This document shows positions 1 through 6,503 of a DNA stretch of 6,503 bases, in pieces. Position numbers and translations under genes: made by a program. The notes under the pieces were generated by a model. It was not told where the DNA came from and made no database searches. It saw only the letters and a program-made list of their open reading frames with translations. Position 1 is the stretch's first letter. Every line of letters starts with the position of its first letter. The stretch covers positions 1-6,503 of the forward strand of contig JAHZIU010000046.1 in the NCBI GenBank assembly GCA_022601315.1, in the 5' to 3' direction. The stretch is from Betaproteobacteria bacterium. GTDB lineage: Bacteria > Pseudomonadota > Gammaproteobacteria > Burkholderiales > Nitrosomonadaceae.

Positions 1-98
1 CAATAAACTGCAGGATTCAAGTAAGACTTGCATCTGTTACTACAGTAGACACAATTCACACCTAGCCAAACAAAATACAAGTTACTGTTAATTAGGAA

Positions 99-120
99 CT
101 ATTGTATAGACTCACAATAG
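99..120. repeat. Weak hairpin in the 3' flank of the operon
   Basis: CTATTGT (99-105) and ACAATAG (114-120) form a perfect 7-bp inverted repeat with an 8-nt loop, 30 nt past the MerR stop. The stem is AT-rich. On the minus strand it is followed by TTCCTAAT, not a U run. On the plus strand it is followed by CTTTTATT, so if it terminates anything it fits a converging plus-strand gene better. The rest of 1-149 shows no gene and no tRNA-like T-arm, although a tRNA often follows this gene pair in Pseudomonas relatives. Confidence 0.3.
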
Positions 121-149
121 CTTTTATTGCACAGGACTAAACATCATCT

Positions 150-536
150 TCAGGAAAGAAGTAACGACATCACACTCTTTATTTCACCCCTAACGTAATT
201 TACATCATAAACTGGATGATGAGGCGCGGCTGCAGGTACTTCCACAGAATCTAATCTCGATCTTGCCCCACTCTGACCCAGTCGATTCCGGGCACCACTA
301 ATCGTAAAACCTTGTTCATAGAGTAACTCTCGAATACGACGGATCAATAATACTTCTTGATGTTGGTAGTAACGACGATTTCCACGACGTTTCACAGGTT
401 TCAATTGTGAAAATTCCTGCTCCCAATACCGCAAGACATGCGGTTTTACACCACACAAAACACCTACTTCACCAATTGTAAAATAACGCTTTGCTGGTAT
501 TGGTGGAAAAGTATCACTTGGCTTTTTGTTTTCCAT
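150..536 (-). CDS. MerR-family HTH transcriptional regulator downstream of ihfA
   Basis: A 128-residue protein read from an ATG at 536. Residues about 18-57 form a MerR-type winged helix-turn-helix: YFTIGEV, then [14 protein letters not shown], then the wing RRGNRRYY. A helical stretch rich in Arg and Leu (about 61-83) follows, and then a short variable tail. There is no cysteine cluster or large ligand domain as in metal- or drug-sensing MerR proteins, so the effector and target genes are unknown. It belongs to the small regulators found beside ihfA in many beta- and gammaproteobacteria. The ATG lies 23 nt inside the 3' end of ihfA, which suggests translational coupling. An in-frame TTG at 551 would add five residues (MKKAI), but neither start has a clear Shine-Dalgarno. 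I prefer the ATG because it gives the usual short N-terminus before the [13 protein letters not shown] segment. It is probably the last gene of the transcript. Confidence 0.9.
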   Translation of the reverse strand: MENKKPSDTFPPIPAKRYFTIGEVGVLCGVKPHVLRYWEQEFSQLKPVKRRGNRRYYQHQEVLLIRRIRELLYEQGFTISGARNRLGQSGARSRLDSVEVPAAAPHHPVYDVNYVRGEIKSVMSLLLS

Positions 537-822
537 GATAGCTTTTTTCAACCATTGTTTTTAATTTCTGACTGGCATGAAAGGTGACAACTCGTCGCGC
601 AGTAATCGGTATTTCTTCACCAGTTTTAGGGTTTCTACCTGGGCGCTGTGGTTTGGAGCGCAATTGAAAGTTACCAAAACCGGAGAGCTTGACACCTTCA
701 CCATTTTGCAATGCTGAACGCACTTCTTCATAAAATGATTCAACCATATCCTTAGCTTCGCGCTTATTTAATCCTACATTTTCAAACAACAAATCTGCTA
801 ACTCAGCTTTCGTTAATGCCAT
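514..822 (-). CDS. ihfA: Integration host factor subunit alpha
   Basis: A 102-residue DNA-bending protein that pairs with IhfB to form IHF, a nucleoid protein acting in recombination, replication and transcription control. It aligns almost without gaps with E. coli IhfA (99 aa): the N-terminal [13 protein letters not shown] helices, the VKLSGFGNF core, and the DNA-binding arm [20 protein letters not shown]. Pro65 in this arm is the residue that intercalates into DNA in the E. coli protein. Only the C-terminal tail (after about residue 92) diverges. The start is well supported: a GGAG Shine-Dalgarno (829-832) sits 6 nt upstream of the ATG. The gene follows pheT after 136 nt, a gap wide enough for its own promoter, and overlaps the MerR gene downstream. 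Confidence 0.98.
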   Translation of the reverse strand: MALTKAELADLLFENVGLNKREAKDMVESFYEEVRSALQNGEGVKLSGFGNFQLRSKPQRPGRNPKTGEEIPITARRVVTFHASQKLKTMVEKSYHGKQKAK

Positions 823-839
823 ACTTTACTCCACTCTAA

Positions 840-852
840 AATCAAATTATTT
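840..852 (+). promoter_or_regulatory. Possible IHF binding site overlapping the ihfA -10 region
   Basis: On the plus strand the 13 bases AATCAAATTATTT match the IHF consensus WATCAANNNNTTR at all defined positions except the last (T instead of R). The surroundings are AT-rich, as at many IHF sites. It covers the candidate -10 box of ihfA, a position where binding would repress the promoter. E. coli ihfA is known to be negatively autoregulated, which makes this plausible, but such matches are common in AT-rich DNA. Confidence 0.35.
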
Positions 853-871
853 ATTAAACCAATTGAATCAA
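844..871 (-). promoter_or_regulatory. Candidate sigma70-type promoter for ihfA
   Basis: On the minus strand, TTGATT (871-866) and TAATTT (849-844) are separated by 16 nt. A start about seven bases after the -10 (near 837) would give a leader of roughly 15 nt that just includes the GGAG Shine-Dalgarno at 829-832. It lies in the 136-nt pheT-ihfA spacer. In E. coli ihfA is known to have its own promoter besides readthrough from pheST. The spacer is AT-rich, so chance matches are a real risk. Confidence 0.4.
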
Positions 872-958
872 GCATCTTTTAGTTAAATTGACTAAGCTCT
901 TCACAATAGATAACAAAATTATGGTTACATCGATTGCGCAAAAATAATTGACATCACA

Positions 959-3325
959 TCAATTACGTAGTGTTGCATCAAATTTCTTCTCCAAAACTTT
1001 AATCAAACCCACTATAGCAATGTCAGCTTCTTCATCAGTTAAAGTTTTATTAGTATCTTGCAACAATACTCTGAATGCAAGACTTTTTTTGTTATTTTCC
1101 ATACTCTTGCCGCGATAGATATCAAATAAAACAATATCTGAAATTATGCTATTTTTTTCGTCAAACATACAGGTCAAAAGTGAGTCAACACTCACTTCAT
1201 TATTTACAACTATTGCAATATCACGTCGTACTGGCGGAAATTTTGAAACTTCTTTGATAACTGGTAAATGCTTAGATACTAATTCATCATGAAGAAGTTC
1301 AAACAGTATCGTGTTTCTAGGCAAATCATATTGTTTTTGCCAATGTGGATGCAACTCGCCTAACCATCCGATTTTCCTGTCCTCAATACAAATCTGCGCA
1401 GACCTCCCTGGATGAAGAGCAGGATATTCAAAAACAATAAAATGAATAGCCTGAGGCCAAAATAAAGCTTCAATATCTGCTTTTACATCATAAAAATCAA
1501 CATCTCGTGAAGACTCTCCCCACTGCTCAACAACAGCATCCCCATAACAAAGTCCGGCCAGTTTTTCTACTTGTTTACAATCACTTTTTTCACTACGTTC
1601 AAAACAACAACCCATTTCAAATAAGCGAACCCGTGTCTGCTTACGATTCAAATTAAATCGCAAATTTGCAATCAATCCGCCAATTAAACTACTACGCATC
1701 ACGTTCATTTGGCTGGCGATTGGATTTTTCAACGAAATCGGATCTTTATTTTTAATAAAATCTGTTTCCCATGCAGCATCTACAAATGCGTAATTAATAA
1801 CTTCCTGATAATCCCGATTAACCAAGGTTTGCTTAATTTGTGTAACAGAACGATTAGTCTCTGATGCTTCCAACATTATAAGGTCTGCACTTGGCGCATT
1901 ACTTGGAATACAGTCATAACCATGTAATCGCGCAATCTCTTCAATAAAGTCTTCTTCAATCTCCAAATCAAATCGATAGCTTGGCGGCGTAACACTGAAC
2001 ATATTTTCATCTACTGAAAATTCAAACTGCAAGCGTTGAAAAAACTCATTAATTTTTATTTGCTCAATACTAACACCCAATACACGTTGTACGCGCTCAG
2101 CACGCACCATTACAGCGGCACGTTCTGGTAACACATATTTCACTTCAGTAACTGGTCCCACATTGCCACCGCAGATCATCTGAACTAACTGCGTTGTCCG
2201 CTCTAATACGTCACGTGTTGCCGCATAATCTACTCCACGTTCAAAACGATGTGCTGAATCGGAACTGAACCCCAGTACGAATGATTTCCCACTTATTACA
2301 TCTGGACTAAAAAAAGCGCTTTCCAGGAAAATATCAGTCGTGCCTTCTGTAACACCACTATCCATACCACCCATAATTCCTGCCAATGCCAGCGGCTGAC
2401 TAGCATCCGCAATAAGTAGCATGTCTGGTGCCAAGTCAATCTGACTGCCATTGAGCAATTGTATACGTTCATTCGGCTGAGCATACCTTATTTGAATAGC
2501 ACCAGTTAACTTACCTAAATCAAAAGCATGTAGAGGCTGCCCCGTCTCAAGCATGACATAATTTGTTATATCAACGATAGCATTAATTGATCGCAAGCCA
2601 CTTCGTTCCAAACGCTGCACCATCCATAATGGTGTGGCTACATTTAGATTAACACTACGGACTATCCGGCCACAATAAAGCGGGCAAGCTTCAGGTGCAA
2701 TAATTTGTACGTCCTGGACTTCGTCAATTTCATTATTGATTGAATCAATGCTTAATGGTACAAAATTGCTTGCTGTAATGGCCGCAACCTCTCGCGCCAC
2801 ACCTGATACGCTAAGACAATCCGCACGATTTGGTGTTAAACTGAGTGTAAATAGACGATCATCAAGCGCATAATAATCCCTGAAATCCTCGCCTACTGGT
2901 GCATCATCTGGAAGCAACAATAAGCCATCTGCAACTTCACTTAGTCCCAACTCTTTTGACGAACATAACATTCCACAAGATAGTTCACCACGTAATTTGG
3001 CCTGCTTGATCACAAAATCAGACAATCGTGCGCCAATCAATGCACAAGGCACTTTAATACCCACACGCACATTAGGTGCGCCACATACAATTTGTATCGG
3101 TTCTTGACCTTCTTGACCGATGTTAACAAGACAAACTTGTAAACGGTCAGCTGACGGATGTGCTTTAACTGAGAGTACCTCAGCCACTACAACTTTTTCA
3201 AAATCAGATGCAACTGGTTCTACAGCCTCAACTTCCAGGCCAGCCATGGTTAAAGCATGTGCGAGTTCATCACTTGAGTAAGGCGGATCGACAAAAGTTC
3301 TTAACCAGTTTTCAGAGAATTTCAT
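959..3325 (-). CDS. pheT: Phenylalanine-tRNA ligase beta subunit
   Basis: A 788-residue beta subunit of the (alpha-beta)2 phenylalanyl-tRNA synthetase, close to the 795 residues of the E. coli protein. Domains in order: N-terminal [14 protein letters not shown] segment; tRNA-binding OB-fold about 40-150 ([29 protein letters not shown]); B3/B4 editing domain about 210-390, with LHAFDL around H266, LAGIMGG around 314-320, FLES around E335 and AHRFERGVD at 359-367; B5 domain about 400-475; catalytic-like core about 490-680; C-terminal ferredoxin-like anticodon-binding domain about 695-788, starting [13 protein letters not shown]. The subunit binds tRNA-Phe and hydrolyses mischarged Tyr-tRNA. All domains are present, with no frameshift. 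The ATG gives the family's normal N-terminus but has no evident Shine-Dalgarno. It lies 39 nt after pheS, so it is probably translated from the same mRNA. Confidence 0.98.
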   Translation of the reverse strand: MKFSENWLRTFVDPPYSSDELAHALTMAGLEVEAVEPVASDFEKVVVAEVLSVKAHPSADRLQVCLVNIGQEGQEPIQIVCGAPNVRVGIKVPCALIGARLSDFVIKQAKLRGELSCGMLCSSKELGLSEVADGLLLLPDDAPVGEDFRDYYALDDRLFTLSLTPNRADCLSVSGVAREVAAITASNFVPLSIDSINNEIDEVQDVQIIAPEACPLYCGRIVRSVNLNVATPLWMVQRLERSGLRSINAIVDITNYVMLETGQPLHAFDLGKLTGAIQIRYAQPNERIQLLNGSQIDLAPDMLLIADASQPLALAGIMGGMDSGVTEGTTDIFLESAFFSPDVISGKSFVLGFSSDSAHRFERGVDYAATRDVLERTTQLVQMICGGNVGPVTEVKYVLPERAAVMVRAERVQRVLGVSIEQIKINEFFQRLQFEFSVDENMFSVTPPSYRFDLEIEEDFIEEIARLHGYDCIPSNAPSADLIMLEASETNRSVTQIKQTLVNRDYQEVINYAFVDAAWETDFIKNKDPISLKNPIASQMNVMRSSLIGGLIANLRFNLNRKQTRVRLFEMGCCFERSEKSDCKQVEKLAGLCYGDAVVEQWGESSRDVDFYDVKADIEALFWPQAIHFIVFEYPALHPGRSAQICIEDRKIGWLGELHPHWQKQYDLPRNTILFELLHDELVSKHLPVIKEVSKFPPVRRDIAIVVNNEVSVDSLLTCMFDEKNSIISDIVLFDIYRGKSMENNKKSLAFRVLLQDTNKTLTDEEADIAIVGLIKVLEKKFDATLRN

Positions 3326-3364
3326 GAGCGATTGCTATTAACTACAATGGTAATATTATTAGAA

Positions 3365-4472
<1,108 letters not shown>

Positions 4473-4494
4473 TACAATCCTTTTTCACAAACTA

Positions 4495-4854
4495 TTATGC
4501 CGCCAAACTGGCTTTTGCCCGTTCAGCAATTTTCTCAAAAGCGACTTTATCAAATACAGCCAGATCAGCCAATACTTTCCTATCGACTTCGATACTTGCT
4601 TTTTTCAGACCATTCATAAAGACACTATAAGATAAGCCGCATTCACGTGCAGCTGCATTGATACGTGTAATCCATAAGGAACGGAATTGTCGTTTACGTT
4701 GGCGTCGGTCCCTATAAGCATACTGTCCGGCTTTCATCACAGCTTGTTTCGCCACACGGTAAACATTCTTTCTACGGCCGCGATAGCCTTTGGCAAGATC
4801 TAATATTTTTTTGTGCCGCGCATGAGCGGTTACACCACGTTTTACTCTAGGCAT
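4495..4854 (-). CDS. rplT: 50S ribosomal protein L20
   Basis: A 119-residue protein of normal length for bL20. It has the strongly basic extended N-terminus [16 protein letters not shown] and then [12 protein letters not shown], which threads along 23S rRNA. The globular C-terminal domain (about 60-119) contains [23 protein letters not shown] and [12 protein letters not shown]20 is needed early in large-subunit assembly. In E. coli its C-terminal domain also binds the rpmI leader and represses rpmI-rplT translation. An AGGGGAG Shine-Dalgarno, partly made of the rpmI stop region, lies 6 nt before the ATG. Only 12 nt separate the two genes, consistent with coupled translation. A terminator hairpin follows the gene. 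Confidence 0.98.
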   Translation of the reverse strand: MPRVKRGVTAHARHKKILDLAKGYRGRRKNVYRVAKQAVMKAGQYAYRDRRQRKRQFRSLWITRINAAARECGLSYSVFMNGLKKASIEVDRKVLADLAVFDKVAFEKIAERAKASLAA

Positions 4855-4866
4855 TTTTATCTCCCC

Positions 4867-5064
4867 TTATGCGTATGGCAACATAGCACGAACTGACGGC
4901 GCATCACATGCATGCACGCTGACAATACCTCTTAGCTGACGTTTGTTTTTGGTTGTCTTTTTAGTCAGAATGTGACGTTTAAAAGCTTGTGCACGCTTAA
5001 TCGTTCCATTTGCCCGCACCTTAAAGCGCTTGGCAGCGCCTCGCTTAGTCTTCATTTTAGGCAT
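4867..5064 (-). CDS. rpmI: 50S ribosomal protein L35
   Basis: A 65-residue, highly basic protein with the family's [15 protein letters not shown] start, a central KRHILTKK, and a C-terminal segment ending RAMLPYA. Length and sequence are typical of bL35, a small large-subunit protein. The ATG is preceded by GGAG (5072-5075) at 7 nt. It is 118 nt downstream of infC and directly upstream of rplT. In E. coli rpmI is the first target of L20 translational repression and rplT follows by coupling. The leader here has small hairpins compatible with such control. Confidence 0.97.
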   Translation of the reverse strand: MPKMKTKRGAAKRFKVRANGTIKRAQAFKRHILTKKTTKNKRQLRGIVSVHACDAPSVRAMLPYA

Positions 5065-5071
5065 ATTAATG

Positions 5072-5112
5072 CTCCAGTTTTAATATGAAACTAGGTGTTT
5101 CCATATTGGAAA
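5072..5112 (-). promoter_or_regulatory. Structured rpmI leader: two hairpins, one covering the Shine-Dalgarno
   Basis: In the minus-strand RNA, TTTCCA (5112-5107) pairs with TGGAAA (5103-5098) across a 3-nt loop. Just downstream, CUAGUUU (5094-5088) pairs with AAACUGG (5080-5074), with one U-G pair and a 7-nt loop. The last two G of the second stem are the first two G of the GGAG Shine-Dalgarno of rpmI (5075-5072), so the stem would partly hide it. In E. coli, L20 represses rpmI through an RNA structure in the same gap. That this is the L20 site here is an inference from position. Confidence 0.4.
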
Positions 5113-5182
5113 ACTTCAACAAACCCAGTGATCACTTATTTTTAAACTACTATTACTATATCTTTTTTATAAGCCCGCGCAG

Positions 5183-5755
5183 CTACGATATTACCGTAGA
5201 ATCTGTAGCATCAGATTTTGCTTTTACTGGCTTAACATCCTTTTTCTTGGGCGATAAAACCATCACCATTTGTCGCCCTTCCATCTTGGGAAATTGTTCT
5301 ACAACAGCTATAGGCTCCAAATCGTCACGAACCCGCTCTAGTAAACGCACACCAAACTCCTGATGCGCCATTTCGCGCCCACGAAAACGTAATGTTACCT
5401 TAACTTTATCACCCTCATTCAGAAAACCTGTGAGATTACGCAATTTTATATTGTAGTCTCCTTCATCGGTATTAGGTCTAAATTTAATTTCTTTAATTTG
5501 AACCTGCTTCTGTTTTAATTTTGCATCATGCTTACGTTTACTTTCTTGATAACGAAACTTTCCATAATCCATTAATCTACAAACGGGAGGGTCTGCAGTT
5601 GGTGCAATCTCTACCAGATCGACTCCAGCCTCTTCTGCCATTGCATTTGCATCGGCAAGCGTCACTATTCCGACTTGCTCTCCTTCTACACCAATCAAAC
5701 GCACCTCTGGCACATCTATCTCATTATTTATGCGCGCTGCTTTCCCTTGAGCTAT
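5183..5755 (-). CDS. infC: Translation initiation factor IF-3, with AUA start codon
   Basis: A 190-residue protein when read from ATA at 5755-5753. IF3 binds the 30S subunit, keeps 50S away and checks start-codon pairing. The N-domain includes RINNEID (8-14), [38 protein letters not shown] and a Lys-rich linker (about 72-86). The C-domain has [32 protein letters not shown] and EGRQMVMVL. The tail after PKKK is about 18 residues long, longer than in E. coli. The first ordinary start, GTG at 5713, would remove the conserved RINxEI segment. The upstream ATA has a GGAG Shine-Dalgarno (5764-5767) at 8 nt, and no ATG, GTG or TTG occurs in frame between it and the thrS stop. E. coli infC uses AUU, and IF3 discriminates against such codons, giving self-repression. 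Confidence 0.93.
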   Translation of the reverse strand: MAQGKAARINNEIDVPEVRLIGVEGEQVGIVTLADANAMAEEAGVDLVEIAPTADPPVCRLMDYGKFRYQESKRKHDAKLKQKQVQIKEIKFRPNTDEGDYNIKLRNLTGFLNEGDKVKVTLRFRGREMAHQEFGVRLLERVRDDLEPIAVVEQFPKMEGRQMVMVLSPKKKDVKPVKAKSDATDSTVIS

Positions 5756-5763
5756 GGCAAATT

Positions 5764-5767
5764 CTCC
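5764..5767 (-). promoter_or_regulatory. Shine-Dalgarno that fixes the infC AUA start
   Basis: GGAG on the minus strand, 8 nt upstream of ATA (5755-5753). It decides the start because no standard initiation codon lies in frame between it and GTG 5713, which is 50 nt downstream and far too distant to use it. Confidence 0.75.
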
Positions 5768-5782
5768 AAGTTCGTTAAAAAA

Positions 5783-6503
5783 TTAATGTTTGGTAGATAT
5801 TTCTTTTTTAAGATGATCTATCAAAGCATGTAGTGTCATTTGGCCTAAATCCTTACCGGCCCGATTACGCACTGCAACTTGACTTGTTCGCACTTCTTCG
5901 TCACCAACGATAATCTGATACGGAAGTTTCTGCATACTATGCTCCCGGATTTTATAGGTTATTTTCTCATTTCTCAAGTCTAAGCTTGCTCTAATTCCAT
6001 TTTCTTTTAGCTTGTCAGCCACTTCACGAGCATAATCAACCTGTCCACGCGAAATATTTAATACCACAACCTGTTCTGGTGCAAGCCATAATGGTAATGC
6101 ACCTGCATAATTTTCAATTAATATACCAATAAATCGTTCCATTGAACCTAAAATAGCTCGATGCAGCATGACAGGCACTTGTCGGGAGTTATCCTCGGCA
6201 ACAAATTCAGCACCCAAACGATCCGGCATAGAAAAATCTAATTGCAATGTACCACATTGCCAAACGCGCCCGATACAATCCTTTAGAGAGAATTCAATTT
6301 TAGGGCCATAAAAAGCGCCTTCTTCAGGTTGTAATTCCCATTCAAGCTTTGCTTGATTAAGCGCAGCCTCCAAAGCCGCTTCAGATTTATCCCATTGTTG
6401 TTCAGTACCCACTCGTTTTAGTGGTCGTGTGGATAATTTGACAAGCAATTCTTCAAAACCAAAATCACTATAAACAACTTTCAGCAAATCAATAAATTTC
6501 ACA
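5783..6503 (-). CDS. thrS: Threonine-tRNA ligase, C-terminal part (5' end outside the window)
   Basis: The reading frame is open to the window edge and gives about 239 residues, against roughly 640 for the full enzyme, so only the C-terminal third is present. It attaches threonine to tRNA-Thr. Counting from the window edge: the class II core segments [15 protein letters not shown] (about 13-27), [11 protein letters not shown] (61-71) and [10 protein letters not shown] (81-90). Next is [18 protein letters not shown], where H114 corresponds to a zinc ligand and R123 to the motif 3 arginine. The anticodon-binding domain runs from about 140 to the end ([38 protein letters not shown]). The apparent GTG at the edge is an internal codon. 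infC starts 27 nt after the stop, in the same frame. The E. coli thrS operator would lie 5' of this window. Confidence 0.97.
   Translation of the reverse strand, partial: VKFIDLLKVVYSDFGFEELLVKLSTRPLKRVGTEQQWDKSEAALEAALNQAKLEWELQPEEGAFYGPKIEFSLKDCIGRVWQCGTLQLDFSMPDRLGAEFVAEDNSRQVPVMLHRAILGSMERFIGILIENYAGALPLWLAPEQVVVLNISRGQVDYAREVADKLKENGIRASLDLRNEKITYKIREHSMQKLPYQIIVGDEEVRTSQVAVRNRAGKDLGQMTLHALIDHLKKEISTKH

Noticed and set aside
1..60. tRNA gene downstream of the MerR gene
   Set aside because: A tRNA often sits here in related operons, but no T-arm, anticodon arm or acceptor pairing can be found. CAAGT-AAG-ACTTG at 18-30 is only a 5-bp repeat.
561..743. Minus-strand 60-codon ORF inside ihfA
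   Set aside because: It is an out-of-frame shadow of ihfA, whose identity is certain.
879..895. Inverted repeat TTAGT/ACTAA in the pheT-ihfA gap as a terminator
   Set aside because: Only 5 AT-rich base pairs with a 7-nt loop and no U tract on the minus strand; too weak to call.
950..983. TTGACA on the plus strand near the pheT end as a promoter -35
   Set aside because: No -10-like hexamer occurs at 16-18 nt (TGTTGC at 17), and it would point into pheT antisense.
2296..2484. Minus-strand 62-codon ORF inside pheT
   Set aside because: It is an out-of-frame shadow within the editing domain of pheT, with no sign of independent function.
5085..5363. Plus-strand 92-codon ORF across the infC 3' end and the rpmI leader
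   Set aside because: It is antisense to infC, has no Shine-Dalgarno and resembles no family I know. The infC frame explains the openness.

Overview
This window holds a translation-centred housekeeping cluster, with every real gene on the minus strand. In the direction of transcription (right to left) the order is thrS (3' part only) - infC - rpmI - rplT - pheS - pheT - ihfA - merR-family regulator. This is the classic proteobacterial thrS-infC-rpmI-rplT-pheST-ihfA arrangement. The MerR gene behind ihfA, the AT-rich composition and the protein sequences suggest a betaproteobacterium, possibly of the Nitrosomonas type. That placement rests on remembered family sequences and is an inference.

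Layout: 1-149 is non-coding 3' flank with one weak hairpin and no tRNA that I can see. 150-536 is the MerR regulator, overlapping the end of ihfA. 514-822 is ihfA, preceded by a 136-nt spacer with a good promoter candidate and an overlapping near-consensus IHF site. 959-4384 is pheT and pheS. 4385-4494 is a spacer carrying a strong rho-independent terminator or attenuator. 4495-5064 is rplT and rpmI. 5065-5182 is the rpmI leader with two small hairpins. 5183-5755 is infC, which I extend upstream to a rare AUA start codon. 5783 to the right edge is the C-terminal part of thrS.

The gene products charge tRNAs (ThrRS, PheRS), start translation (IF3) and build the large ribosomal subunit (L35, L20). 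IHF alpha and the MerR protein add DNA-binding functions. The cluster shows several likely control points of the kind known in E. coli: an atypical infC start codon (IF3 self-control), a structured rpmI leader (L20 control), a terminator ahead of pheST, and a possible IHF autoregulatory site at ihfA.

I see no mobile element, CRISPR array, phage gene or novel multi-gene system. The points worth a second look are regulatory and lie in the intergenic gaps.
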